Assembly (NCBI GenBank): GCA_020722625.1
Contig: DYKK01000017.1
Location: 1 to 20,285, forward strand
DNA: 20,285 bases
Direction: 5' to 3'
Source: Anaeromyxobacter dehalogenans
GTDB lineage: Bacteria > Myxococcota_A > UBA9042 > DTJE01
A program made the translations under genes and the position numbers. Positions 1-9,042 of this stretch are shown piece after piece (position 1 is the first letter of the stretch; the number at the start of each line of letters is the position of its first letter). The notes beneath the pieces were generated by a model. The model did no database searches. It was given only the letters and a program-made list of their open reading frames with translations, and had not been told where the DNA came from.

Positions 1-79
1 TTGCGGAAATTGACGGCGGAGTTGGGTCCGATTCCCCTCTTCCCCGGGGCCTCTTGCACCTCCGCCTCGATGGCGACGC

Positions 80-122
80 CCCCGGCCCCTTCCGGAATCT
101 CGCCTCGGTGGGGGGGCCGGGG
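80..122. repeat. 10-bp GC inverted repeat downstream of the first gene
   Basis: CCCCGGCCCC at 80-89 is the exact reverse complement of GGGGCCGGGG at 113-122, separated by 23 bases. It lies just past the stop codon of the minus-strand lipoprotein gene, where a transcript end is expected. There is no T-tract on either side and the loop is long, so calling it a terminator would be a guess. Nothing else is recognisable in positions 1-144. Confidence 0.35.
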
Positions 123-144
123 ATGAAAGGTCCTGTCGGCGTGT

Positions 145-2391
145 TCAGGGGCAGTCGCCCACGGTCTTCCAGGCGAGGACCTGGCCCTTGCCCGCGGTGA
201 TGAAGCCGTAGCGGCGCGCGTTCCAGTAAGGTTCGGAATAGTCGCTGCCCGCGTACTGGCGTCCGCCCTCGGCGCCGGCGCCGATGCCCAGCTCGAACGG
301 ATTGCGCTGCCACAGGAAGTCGGTGTGCCGGCGCAACTGGATCGGCAAGGGTCCCGAGGCCTGCCTGGTCACGCACTGGCCGTCCCCGACCGGGCACTCC
401 CATTCGCCGCCGGTGCAGTCGTACGTGTGCAGCCCGTTGACGCCCGGGAGCGTGATTCCCATGACCGAAATCTCCTGCGTGCAGACGTTGATCTCCTGTT
501 CGGTCGGGCATACCGCGCTGACCCCGTCGGGGACCCACGCCATCTGCTGGGCCGGGGTGATCCTGTAGCTGCGGCGCGGGTCGTCCAGCCACTTCGGGTC
601 GTCGGGCGACCCCATGGGCAGGCCCCCGTTTCCGCCCATCCACGGCAGATGGTCGAGCGCGTACTGCAACGCCTGCTCGCGGTCCTTCGCGATGTCGGGC
701 GGCAGGGCCCCCGCGTACAGGATGTCGAAATCCACGTTGCCGTTGTTCTTGAGCAGCTTGTCCCACATCTCCTCGTGGAAGGCGCGCTGCATCTCGGTCT
801 TCAGGTCGCAATCCCCCAAGATCTCGATGAACGCCCACCAGGGGCCGTAGGTGATCTGGTCGCCGAAGAAGCTCTTGCACCACTTGGGCAGGTCGAAGGC
901 GCCCGCGGTCCTTGCGACCTGGTCGGCGTGGATGTTGCCGATGAGTTCGTCGTACAGGAACGTGCGGTACATGTCGTCCCCGGTGAAGTGATAGGCGATG
1001 GCCGCGAGGTGCATCAGGTGCATGGCGTCCCCGCCGCGGATGCTGGGGAAGTAGTAGTGGTCGATCTGGTTGACCCGCTCCGACTCGGTGTCCATGTCCA
1101 GGACCAGTTCCAGAAGGTCCGCCAGGAAGGTGTCCCCGGCCGCGTCAATGACCCTCCACGGCTTCAACTGGATCGTGTCCGGACAGCCCTTGTCCAGTGT
1201 GTCCTCGTTGAGCGAGTTCACCTGACGGTGGACGTAACCCACGATGCGGTCCAGCCTGGTCAGGTCGAGGTCGTCCGGGTCCAGTTTCAGATCACCGGCG
1301 CTGAAATAAGCCATCAAGCCTTCCAGCAGGTCCTTGTTCTGCTGAAGATGGATGATCTCGATCCGCTGGAGCCGTTTCAGGTAGCAAGTCAGGTGGTGCG
1401 CGATGCGGGCCTTCAGGTCCGCGTCGCGCAGCAGGTCGTAGGCCATGGGCAGCGACGTCATGGGCCCCGTGTTCTGGTCGATGCTGGGCCGGCCGTGCCA
1501 CATGGGCGTGCCCTTCCACACCTTCCCTTCCTCGTCCGTGATCCCGTCCGTGTAGATGTCGGGCAGGTTGGCGATGGATTCCGGGTGCTCGATGACGCGG
1601 TCGTGGGACGACAAGGTGAAGCCGTCCTCCCAGCGCAGGATGTGGTCCGGCGTGTTGGGCGCGCCCTTCGGTAGCAGCAGGTAGTGGTACCGGCACAGGT
1701 ATCCCGGGATGCCGGTCACGTCGTACAGGGTGACCATGTCGCGGACCTGCTGCTCCATGCGCTCGTAGTCCGCCTCGGTTCCGGTCTGCGAGTACCTCAG
1801 GATCGCGGCCACCGTGGACCATCCGGTCCAGATGCCTCCGTCCCCGGCGCCCCAGTAGCCGCCGAAGTGGTCCGGCGTTCCCCAGTCCGCCTCCGGGGTC
1901 AGGGGGGGCGTCTCGCCCGAGAAATCGCGGTCCACGGCCTGGCCGTCGGGCGAATTGTACAGGTCCCGCCACCGGTCGAAGAGGAAGGCTCGTCGCAAGA
2001 GCGGGTCCGGGTCGTCCACCCACTTTGCCGCCTTGGAGTCGTAGATCGCGCACTCCTGGCGCTTGCCGTCCTGGCAGCGCTCATCCAGATACAGGGAGCA
2101 GCTCTCGACCCCGGTCCCCTTCAAGGGGTCGTCGGGTACGGCCAGGGGCGCCTTGGTGGGCAGAGGGGGCAGGGTCTCGGCCGTGTCGCCGGCCTGGTCG
2201 GTCGGGGTGTCGTCTTCCGGGGCCTCGCCGTCCGCCGGCTGAAGGTCGGCCGCCGCCTCCACGACGTCCCGGGTCTCGAGCGCGTCCATGGTCGCGTCAC
2301 CGGGACCGGCGTCGCGTCCGCCGCTTCCCGTGCCGCACCCCGCTCCGGCGGCCACGGCCAGCAACAACAGCATGGTTGGAAGTCTCTTCAT
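145..2391 (-). CDS. Large predicted lipoprotein of unknown function
   Basis: A 748-residue protein of no recognised family. The start at 2391 is chosen because MKRLPTMLLLLAVAAGAGC is a lipoprotein signal with the acylated Cys at residue 19, and GAGAGGAG lies about 10 bases upstream; the frame stays open further upstream but codes no sensible signal there. An acidic, Pro-rich linker (about residues 20-90) follows, typical of envelope lipoproteins in Myxococcota-like genomes. The rest (about 95-748) is globular and rich in Trp, Tyr, His and Asp, with many amphipathic helical stretches and a 'GGYWGAGDGGIWTGWST' segment near residue 190. That resembles the helical-hairpin (alpha/alpha) barrels of some glycoside hydrolases and lyases, but this is impression only and no catalytic motif is identified. 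Several Cys near the C-terminus could form disulfides. It is divergent from the beta-barrel gene starting at 2881. Confidence 0.8.
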   Translation of the reverse strand: MKRLPTMLLLLAVAAGAGCGTGSGGRDAGPGDATMDALETRDVVEAAADLQPADGEAPEDDTPTDQAGDTAETLPPLPTKAPLAVPDDPLKGTGVESCSLYLDERCQDGKRQECAIYDSKAAKWVDDPDPLLRRAFLFDRWRDLYNSPDGQAVDRDFSGETPPLTPEADWGTPDHFGGYWGAGDGGIWTGWSTVAAILRYSQTGTEADYERMEQQVRDMVTLYDVTGIPGYLCRYHYLLLPKGAPNTPDHILRWEDGFTLSSHDRVIEHPESIANLPDIYTDGITDEEGKVWKGTPMWHGRPSIDQNTGPMTSLPMAYDLLRDADLKARIAHHLTCYLKRLQRIEIIHLQQNKDLLEGLMAYFSAGDLKLDPDDLDLTRLDRIVGYVHRQVNSLNEDTLDKGCPDTIQLKPWRVIDAAGDTFLADLLELVLDMDTESERVNQIDHYYFPSIRGGDAMHLMHLAAIAYHFTGDDMYRTFLYDELIGNIHADQVARTAGAFDLPKWCKSFFGDQITYGPWWAFIEILGDCDLKTEMQRAFHEEMWDKLLKNNGNVDFDILYAGALPPDIAKDREQALQYALDHLPWMGGNGGLPMGSPDDPKWLDDPRRSYRITPAQQMAWVPDGVSAVCPTEQEINVCTQEISVMGITLPGVNGLHTYDCTGGEWECPVGDGQCVTRQASGPLPIQLRRHTDFLWQRNPFELGIGAGAEGGRQYAGSDYSEPYWNARRYGFITAGKGQVLAWKTVGDCP

Positions 2392-2880
2392 CCTCTTGGT
2401 TCTCCTCTCACCGGCGATTCGGTCGCCCGCCGACACCGGGTTGCAATGGGAGGACCGGGTTCCCCCGGACTCGTCGCCGAGCCCATCGCCCAGGCAAGAA
2501 CAACTCTGGAGGGGCGGATCCAGGCCCACGCGGCCGACGGGAACTTTCATCCACAAGACAGGCCTCCCAGCGAAGGTTCCCCTGGGTCCGGGGGGATGTC
2601 AAACGGACGATTTGCGTCACGAAAGATCTTTTCGAGGGATCCTCGTTGCCTCACGGAGGGAATCGCTCTGAAGGGGGGAGAAAGGAGCGGGGAAAGATGC
2701 TTTCCTGACGGTTGGTCGGGGAGCGTTTCGATGAGGTTGACGATGGCGGAACGGCGGGTGGTGACGAAAGGAGTTCGCGGCGCGGTACAGATAGGCGATC
2801 TTGGGGGAACGGGGCACCTTGAACGACTCGCGCGAATCTAGTAGGAGGAGGTTGGGCGTTCGACCGGGACGGAGGCGAAC
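2392..2880. other. Divergent intergenic region with a relic and a near-palindrome
   Basis: A 489-base gap between divergent genes. It must hold the promoters of both, but I see no convincing -35/-10 pair. A near-palindrome CGAAAGATCTTTTCG at 2620-2634, containing the perfect AAAGATCTTT, could be an operator. The right third looks like a decayed transposase N-terminus (2728-2870, listed separately). Confidence 0.4.
2728..2870 (+). pseudogene. Probable frameshifted N-terminal relic of an integrase-type transposase
   Basis: Plus-strand translation from 2728 reads SMRLTMAERRVVTK. If one base is dropped at the AAAGGAG stretch (about 2767-2773), the frame continues EFAARYR, then a stop (tag), then AILGERGTLNDSRESSRRRL and VRPGRRR. 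From memory, DDE integrase-core transposases of environmental bacteria often begin 'TMxERRxVTKExAxRYRxAxKxxKxxIL'; the match in order and spacing is good but short. It would be a fragment of about 45 codons with a frameshift and a stop, with no catalytic core and no visible terminal repeats. An alternative is chance similarity in Arg-rich, high-GC sequence. Confidence 0.4.
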
Positions 2881-3933
2881 ATGGGAGCGTTTCATCGGAA
2901 GACGGCGGTCTGGATCGCGGTGGGCGCGGCCCTGGCGGGCGCGAGTCGGACGATGGCCCAGGAGCCGAAGTACGTGCCCGAGGCGGAAGAAGCGGCCCTG
3001 GCGCCGCCCCCCGACATGGGATTCAACCCCTGGGTGACGATCGGAGCGAACGTCAGTTTCGGCCACAACCGGAGCGTGGTCGGCAAGGCCGACGGCCAGA
3101 ACTGGACGCTCGGGGGTTCGCTGGATACCGGCTTCGACTACCAGGTGGGTTCGCACGACTGGCGCAACCGTCTCCAGGTGCTCGAGACCTTCACGTACGG
3201 CCCTCCGATCGACGAGTTCGTGAAGTCGGCGGACCAGGTCACACTCGGCAGTGACTACTACTACAAGATCCCGGCCGTCCCGTGGCTCGGCCCGTTCGCG
3301 AGGTTCCTGCTGGACACGTCGCTCTTCCCGGGCGAGGACGTGCAGGTCACCTACGACACGCAGTGGTCGAAGGACGGCCGGGTCATCCGGACCGGCAAGC
3401 GCATCCAGTTGACGGACCCGTTCCTCCCCCTGACGCTGAAGGAGGCCGTGGGACTGTTCGCCCGCCCCCTGTCGCGGCCGGTCGTCGAGTGGGAGTTTCG
3501 GGCGGGTTTCGGTTCGGTGCAGGTCTTCGCGGACGGCCAGATGGCCCTGACCGGAGCCCTGACCGACGTGGACGGGGACGGCGTCCAGGAGCGCGAGGTC
3601 CAGGACCTGCACTCCTACGTCCAGGCGGGCACCGAGGTGGCGATGACCCTCCAGGGGAAGGTCGTGGGAGACCGCGTGGGCTACCTCGCCTTCGCGGAGG
3701 CGATGACGCCCTTCTTGCGCCAGAAGAGGACCGGCGATGATCGGGGCGCGTTCCGGATGACCAACGTGAACCTCGGTGTCCAGGTCTCGTTCGGCCTGAC
3801 CTCGTGGGCGTCGCTCGACTACCAGTTCCGGGCGGTCCGGCAGCCGCAGTTGATCGAGGCGTTCCAGATCCAGAACCTCCTCCTGCTGACGTTCAAGCAC
3901 TCCCCCGTCGCGAAGCGCACTCCCCCGGACTGA
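2881..3933 (+). CDS. Predicted outer-membrane beta-barrel protein (DUF3078-like)
   Basis: A 350-residue protein with a Sec signal peptide: Arg/Lys at 6-7, hydrophobic WIAVGAALAGA, and a probable signal-peptidase I site after TMA (residue 26). GGAGG about 5 bases upstream of the ATG supports the start. The mature part begins with an acidic Pro-rich stretch. It then alternates polar and aromatic residues as membrane beta-strands do (for example WVTIGANVSFGHNRS, LGGSLDTGFDYQVG, WASLDYQFRAV, IQNLLLLTFKH) and has 'SHDWRNRLQVLE', like the W.N.L pattern of DUF3078 proteins. A loop 'DVDGDGVQEREVQD' (about 223-236) resembles a calcium-binding DxDxDG turn. The role is unknown; the DUF3078 assignment is from memory of the pattern. 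It is followed after 147 bases by the giant cysteine-rich lipoprotein gene on the same strand. Confidence 0.82.
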   Translation: MGAFHRKTAVWIAVGAALAGASRTMAQEPKYVPEAEEAALAPPPDMGFNPWVTIGANVSFGHNRSVVGKADGQNWTLGGSLDTGFDYQVGSHDWRNRLQVLETFTYGPPIDEFVKSADQVTLGSDYYYKIPAVPWLGPFARFLLDTSLFPGEDVQVTYDTQWSKDGRVIRTGKRIQLTDPFLPLTLKEAVGLFARPLSRPVVEWEFRAGFGSVQVFADGQMALTGALTDVDGDGVQEREVQDLHSYVQAGTEVAMTLQGKVVGDRVGYLAFAEAMTPFLRQKRTGDDRGAFRMTNVNLGVQVSFGLTSWASLDYQFRAVRQPQLIEAFQIQNLLLLTFKHSPVAKRTPPD

Positions 3934-4003
3934 CGGGGGCGGGCCGGCCGATCCGACGGACCCGATGGGGCCAGAGGCGCAGGCACGGCGGGTGCGAATC
4001 GGG

Positions 4004-4009
4004 TACAAT
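4004..4009 (+). promoter_or_regulatory. Possible -10 box ahead of the giant lipoprotein gene
   Basis: TACAAT (5 of 6 to TATAAT) stands out in very GC-rich sequence 71 bases before the ATG at 4081. The expected -35 position (about 3980-3986) has no good TTGACA match, so this is a weak call. The same hexamer precedes tsaD. Confidence 0.25.
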
Positions 4010-4080
4010 CCGGGGACGTGGACGAGGGCGGACCACGGGGCGGGTTGGGGCCCTCGAAACTTCGAATCGAGGAGGACACC

Positions 4081-7000
4081 ATGCGCAGGTCGGCGTGGAC
4101 CGGAATCGCGGCGTGTTGCATCTGGGGGATCGCGTGCGGGGGCGGAGGCGGCGGACGAGACTCGGTGCCGGACGCGGACGTGGGTCCGGGCGCGGAGGAC
4201 GTCGGGCCGGCGGACGCGCCGGGCGAACCGGGCGGGGACCTCCCGGAGCCGGGGGCCGAGGCCGGGGAGGTCGCGGTGGACCCCGGCGCGGAGGTCGGGG
4301 ATGCGAGGGAGGCCGGACCCGACGCGGCCGAGGTCCCGCCCTGCGGCGAGGAGTGCTCGGTGACCAACGAGCACGGGACCTGCAAGGGGTGGAGGGCCTG
4401 CGTGGACGGGGTCCCGGGCGAGTGCGACGCGCCCACGCCGGAGGCCGAGGTCTGCGACGGGGTGGACAACGACTGCGACGGCGGGACGGACGAGGACCCG
4501 GCCGCGCTGTGCGACGACGGGGTCGCGTGCACGGAGGACCGCTGCGACGGGGAGGCCGGGTGCGCGCACCCGGTCGCGCCGGGGGCCTGCCTGATTGACG
4601 GGGAATGCTATCAGGTGGGGGACCTCTCGCCCCACAACGAGTGTCTGTTCTGCCTGCCGGAGACGGGGAACCTGGACTGGTCGCCGAGGCCGGGCGGATG
4701 CGACGACGGCAACGTGTGCACGACGCGCGACACGTGCGAGGCCGGGGCGTGCGTGGGGGGGGAGAACGTGTGCGAGTGCGAGGCGGACGCGGACTGCGCC
4801 CCGCACGAGGACGGCAACCCCTGCAACGGGACCCTGTTCTGCGACCACGCGACGTACCCGGCGGCCTGCGAGGTGGACCCCGCGACCGTGGTGACGTGCG
4901 ACCCCTCCCAGGACACGAAGTGCCGAGCGAACCTGTGCGACCCGGCCACGGGGCAGTGCGCGATGACCCCGGTCTTCGAGGGCGAGGCCTGCGACGACCA
5001 CGAGGCGTGCACGAAGGAGGACCGGTGCGGGCAGGGCACGTGCGCGGGGACCGCGTACTCGTGCGACGACCAGTTGCCGTGCACCCAGGACGTGTGCGAC
5101 GGGGCGGGCGGGTGCGACTACGTGCTGGCTCCGTACTACTGCGTGATCGGGGAGCCCGGGGCGGGTGCGGCCTGCGTGCCGCACGGGGAGCACCACCCGG
5201 AGACCCCGTGCCTGTGGTGCGACGCCCAGGTCCAGGCGAGCGGCTGGAGCCCCTGGTCCGGGCCGTGCGACGACGGAGACCCCTGCACGGCCGGGGACAC
5301 GTGCGCCGGGGGGGAGTGCGCGGGCGAACCCTACGCCTGCGACGACGGGCTCGACTGCACGATCGAGGCGTGCGACGGCGCGGGGGGGTGCGAGACCGTC
5401 GAAGTCGTGGCGGATTTCTGCCTGATTGACGGGGCGTGCGTGGCCGCCCAAGAGCGCTCCCCGGACAACGAGTGCCTGTGGTGCGATCCGGACACGGACG
5501 ACCACGCCTGGAGTCAGAATCAACTCTCGTGCGAGGACGGAAACCCGTGCACCACCGGGGACGCGTGCGTGCGGGGCGTGTGCGTGGGCGGACCGCCCCC
5601 CGACTGCGACGACGGCGACCTGTGTAGCGACGACCGGTGCGACCCGTCGGTCGAGGGGGGGTGCGTCCACGTGGCCAACACGGCCCCCTGCGACGACGGG
5701 AACCCGTGCACCGTGGGGGATGCGTGCTCCGGCGGGGAGTGCGCGCCGGGTCCGGTGAACGCGTGCGAATGCGAGACCACCTCGGACTGCCCGGACGACG
5801 GCGACGCGTGCAACGGGTCGCTCGTGTGCGACACGGGCGTGTTCCCCCACCGGTGCGTGGTGGACCCGGCCACGGTCGTGACCTGCGACTCCTCGAACGA
5901 CACGGCGTGCCTGAAGAACCGATGCGCCCCTGCGACGGGTGAGTGCGCGATGGCCCCGGTCAACGAGGGGGGGGCCTGCGACGACGCGAACGCCTGCACG
6001 TACGGCGAGAAATGCCAGGGAGGGGCCTGCCTCGGGACCGGCTACGACTGCAACGATGGGCTCCTGTGCACGGACGACGCCTGCCGCGGGGACGGGACGT
6101 GCGACCACGCGCTGAAGTCCGGGTTCTGCCTGATCGCCGGGACGTGCGTGGAGGCCGGGGCCGAGGACGCCGACAACCCGTGCCTGGTCTGCGACCCGAG
6201 CGTACAGAAGTACACGTGGACGGCGAAACAGACCGGGACGTCCTGCGACGACGGCGAGGCGTGCACCCACTCCGACGCCTGCAAGGCCGGGCAGTGCCGG
6301 GGGGTCGCCTACGGGTGCGACGACCTCCTGGCGTGTACGGACGACGCCTGCCTGGGCGACGGGGCCTGTTCCCACACGGTCGAGGCAGGTTTCTGTCTGA
6401 TTGCCGGGGTGTGCCGGGCGAACGGGGATGAGAGCGGCCCGTGTCTGTATTGCAACCCCACGCTGAACCAGACCGCGTGGACCGCGCGGGACGGGACCGT
6501 GTGCGACGACGGGGAGGCGTGTACGAAGGAGGACCGGTGCGACGGGACCACGGGTCAGTGCGCCGGCACCCCCTACGAGTGCGACGACGGGAAGTGGTGC
6601 ACGCTCGACGCGTGTCTCGGGGACGGGACGTGCGACGCGAGCGTCATCGCGGCCGGGGCCTGCCTGATCGACGGGGCGTGCTACGGGCGCGGGGACGAGG
6701 ACCCACAGGACCCCTGCCGGCGCTGCGTGCCGGAGACCAGCCAGACCGCCTGGACGCCCAGGGCGGACGGGACCGCCTGCTCGGACGGCGACGAGTGCAC
6801 GGTGAACGACCGGTGCGAGGGCGGGGAATGCGTTCCCGGACCCGCTCGCACCTGCGACGACCAGAGCCCGTGCACCGAAGACCGGTGTGACCCGCAGGCC
6901 GGATGCATCCACGAGGCGAACGACCTCTTCCGCGTGGACTTCGAGGACGGGGCGGGGTTCTCGTTCGAGAACTCGGACCCGGTGGTGGGCTGGCAGGTGG

Positions 7001-9042
7001 CGAGCAACGCCCCCGGGTCTCCGTCGGCCTTCCTGTACTACGGAGACCCGGCCACCGGCTCCTACGACACGCCGGGTCAGGCGAACGAAGGCACGGCCTT
7101 GAGCGAGGGCGTGATCCAGGTCGCGTCCGGGCAGCAGGCATTCCTGTCGTTCGACCTGCGCCTGGACAACGAGTGGTCCAACCGGGTCGCGACGGGCGGC
7201 CAGGGGCGCCAGTGGAACGACGTCCTGGAGGTCTTCCTGTCCATCGAGGGCGCCGGCGAGGTCCAGGTGTGGTCCTCGTCGTGGGGGAATCCGCAGTGGT
7301 GGGTCCAGACATCGAACGGCGTTCCGGTCCGCCCGAAACCCGTGCGCGTGAGCGGCGTGGACCTGACCTCGCAACTTCAGTGGTACGGGTATGCCCCCTT
7401 CCGGATCGGATTCCGGTTCACGACCGGGGACGAGCGGCTGAACGACTTCGGCGGGGTCTTCGTGGACAACGTGGTCATCGGCCGGCTGTGCGCCGACCAG
7501 GACGCCTGCACCGAGGGCGATTCGTGCCAGGCCGGACAGTGCCTCGGCCTGCCCGCGGTCTGCGACGACGCGAACGACTGCACCGAGGACTCGTGCGACC
7601 CCGAGGTCGGCTGCCAGCACCCGGCCGCGAACGAGCAGGGGGCGTGCGAGGACTACGACCTCTGCACCGAGGGCACCCTCTGCTCTTGGGGCTGGTGCGG
7701 CGGGGGAACGCCGGTGGTCTGCGAAGACGACGGCAACGACTGCACGAACGACGCCTGCGATCCCCTGGCGGGGTGTTCGTATCAGCCCGTGCCCGACTTC
7801 ACCGAGTGCTCGCAGGCGGACCCCTACGGGACGTGCCTGGGTGGGACGTGCGTGCCCTGGGAACTGAGCGTCCATCTCGCCGGAGACTACGCGACGGGGT
7901 TCAACGCGGTCGAGCGCGTCGAGGGCGGGCCGCTGTCGGTGGCCGGGGTCCTGGACCCGCCAAACGGGGATCTCGGGGACTTCGAGGCACCGGCGGTCTT
8001 CGATTTCGACCACCAGACCGCGACCTGGCACCCGGCCGGGACCGAGGGCGAGTTGAACGGCGTCTCGGGCGGGCTGGCGGTGGGGTCCGTCCTCGACCTG
8101 GGGACGGGGAGGGTGGTCCCGGTGTCCGCGGCGTGGGACCGGGGTGCCCTGGCCTGGACCTTCGACCCCGGGATGAACCCGTCCCATGTGGCCTCGGACG
8201 GGGATGCGGACCTGGCGGCGGTCACGCGCGCGCCGGGTTCGGCCCAGTACTACGCGGGGGGCGCAGGCCAGGTCGGGGACCTCCGGGCAACCATCGAGCG
8301 TTGCACCTGGGACGAGATGACCGGGGGCTGGCTCCCCTGCGAGGCCATGGCCGCGTTCGTGGACCCGTGGGGAGGGTGCGTCCAGTTCGATTCGCTCGAG
8401 GTGCACGCGATGTGGGCCGCGAGCGACTCGGCCGTGTGGGCCGCGGGGACCTCGCTCGACCAGTACGGGAGTCCGAACTACACGATCCTGTACTACGACG
8501 GCAACCAGACGACCGAATGCGGGGGAATCACGGGGTTCCGGGGGGCATTCTATCAGGACTGGCAGAACGGGCTGCTGCAGCCGTCGGGCGGCGAGGGGGT
8601 CCTGTACGGGATCCACGGGCGCGACTGGGGCAACGCATGGGCCGTGGGGACGGAAGGCAAGGTCTTCGCGCGGACCGGTGGGGGCCTGGGGTGGCAGCCG
8701 ATGGACCCGGCCGCCCAGGGGATCGTGTGGGACGAGGGCCACACGGGATACGGGGTGTTCGTCGAGGAGCGGGACGTCCACATCGTGGGGGCGATCGGGG
8801 ACCAGGTCCCGTTCTACCTGCACGCCCGCCGGACCGACGACCCGATGACCCCCTGGGTCTTCGACCGGAAGGTCGTGTTCTGGGACCTCGCGGGCGCCCG
8901 CTCGGCCCTGAACGGGGTCACGAGAGACCCCGAGACCGGGGCCGTGGAGGCCGTGGGCACGAGGATGGACGCGACGAGGATGGATGCGGCCAGCGGCACG
9001 TCCGTGGGCCTCCGGGTCCGCCTGGCGGCGTCTTTGGAATGA
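4081..9042 (+). CDS. Giant cysteine-rich modular lipoprotein
   Basis: A 1,653-residue predicted surface lipoprotein. The ATG at 4081 follows a strong GAGGAGG and opens a signal ending in WGIAC-GGGGGG (Cys19); the longer upstream start lacks a signal. Order of parts: acidic Gly/Pro/Asp linker (20-88); CDGVDNDCDGGTDED from residue 125, a MopE-type putative metal-binding motif; an array of 'CDDG..CT..D.C..G.C' modules to about 948, in which six copies of a C-[LV]-I-x-G turn mark units of about 90 residues; a MAM or jelly-roll-like segment (about 949-1136, starting FRVDFEDGAGFSFENS and ending VFVDNVVIG); a further Cys-rich stretch (1137-1260); and a C-terminal region (1261-1653) with WAVGTEGKVFARTGG-like blades suggesting a propeller. 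Regularly spaced Cys suggest extensive disulfides. Adhesion, matrix or metal-binding roles are possible, but none is shown. Confidence 0.88.
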   Translation: MRRSAWTGIAACCIWGIACGGGGGGRDSVPDADVGPGAEDVGPADAPGEPGGDLPEPGAEAGEVAVDPGAEVGDAREAGPDAAEVPPCGEECSVTNEHGTCKGWRACVDGVPGECDAPTPEAEVCDGVDNDCDGGTDEDPAALCDDGVACTEDRCDGEAGCAHPVAPGACLIDGECYQVGDLSPHNECLFCLPETGNLDWSPRPGGCDDGNVCTTRDTCEAGACVGGENVCECEADADCAPHEDGNPCNGTLFCDHATYPAACEVDPATVVTCDPSQDTKCRANLCDPATGQCAMTPVFEGEACDDHEACTKEDRCGQGTCAGTAYSCDDQLPCTQDVCDGAGGCDYVLAPYYCVIGEPGAGAACVPHGEHHPETPCLWCDAQVQASGWSPWSGPCDDGDPCTAGDTCAGGECAGEPYACDDGLDCTIEACDGAGGCETVEVVADFCLIDGACVAAQERSPDNECLWCDPDTDDHAWSQNQLSCEDGNPCTTGDACVRGVCVGGPPPDCDDGDLCSDDRCDPSVEGGCVHVANTAPCDDGNPCTVGDACSGGECAPGPVNACECETTSDCPDDGDACNGSLVCDTGVFPHRCVVDPATVVTCDSSNDTACLKNRCAPATGECAMAPVNEGGACDDANACTYGEKCQGGACLGTGYDCNDGLLCTDDACRGDGTCDHALKSGFCLIAGTCVEAGAEDADNPCLVCDPSVQKYTWTAKQTGTSCDDGEACTHSDACKAGQCRGVAYGCDDLLACTDDACLGDGACSHTVEAGFCLIAGVCRANGDESGPCLYCNPTLNQTAWTARDGTVCDDGEACTKEDRCDGTTGQCAGTPYECDDGKWCTLDACLGDGTCDASVIAAGACLIDGACYGRGDEDPQDPCRRCVPETSQTAWTPRADGTACSDGDECTVNDRCEGGECVPGPARTCDDQSPCTEDRCDPQAGCIHEANDLFRVDFEDGAGFSFENSDPVVGWQVASNAPGSPSAFLYYGDPATGSYDTPGQANEGTALSEGVIQVASGQQAFLSFDLRLDNEWSNRVATGGQGRQWNDVLEVFLSIEGAGEVQVWSSSWGNPQWWVQTSNGVPVRPKPVRVSGVDLTSQLQWYGYAPFRIGFRFTTGDERLNDFGGVFVDNVVIGRLCADQDACTEGDSCQAGQCLGLPAVCDDANDCTEDSCDPEVGCQHPAANEQGACEDYDLCTEGTLCSWGWCGGGTPVVCEDDGNDCTNDACDPLAGCSYQPVPDFTECSQADPYGTCLGGTCVPWELSVHLAGDYATGFNAVERVEGGPLSVAGVLDPPNGDLGDFEAPAVFDFDHQTATWHPAGTEGELNGVSGGLAVGSVLDLGTGRVVPVSAAWDRGALAWTFDPGMNPSHVASDGDADLAAVTRAPGSAQYYAGGAGQVGDLRATIERCTWDEMTGGWLPCEAMAAFVDPWGGCVQFDSLEVHAMWAASDSAVWAAGTSLDQYGSPNYTILYYDGNQTTECGGITGFRGAFYQDWQNGLLQPSGGEGVLYGIHGRDWGNAWAVGTEGKVFARTGGGLGWQPMDPAAQGIVWDEGHTGYGVFVEERDVHIVGAIGDQVPFYLHARRTDDPMTPWVFDRKVVFWDLAGARSALNGVTRDPETGAVEAVGTRMDATRMDAASGTSVGLRVRLAASLE
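4771..6160 (+). repeat. Internal duplication inside the giant lipoprotein gene
   Basis: Two long segments, starting at 4771 and 5764 (offset 993 bases, 331 codons), encode the same series: CECE, then DxxPCNG/DACNG, then the identical VDPATVVTCD, then PATG[QE]CAM[TA]PV.EG.ACDD, then the next CDD/CND module and the C-[LV]-I-x-G turn. Reading frame is kept, and third positions differ (gtggaccccgcgacc versus gtggacccggccacg), so the duplication is not recent. Such repeats can cause assembly collapse, so the copy number should be treated with care. Confidence 0.8.

Noticed and set aside
1..126. Tail of a plus-strand gene entering from the left edge
   Set aside because: The frame is open for only 41 codons to a stop at 124-126, with no motif; open frames of this length are expected at this GC content.
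2617..8823. A 2,068-codon open frame on the minus strand opposite the giant lipoprotein gene
   Set aside because: It lies antisense to a gene with clear domain structure, is an Arg/Val/Pro/Ala-rich product typical of high-GC shadows, runs on through the beta-barrel gene and the 2.7 kb intergenic region, and has no family motif.
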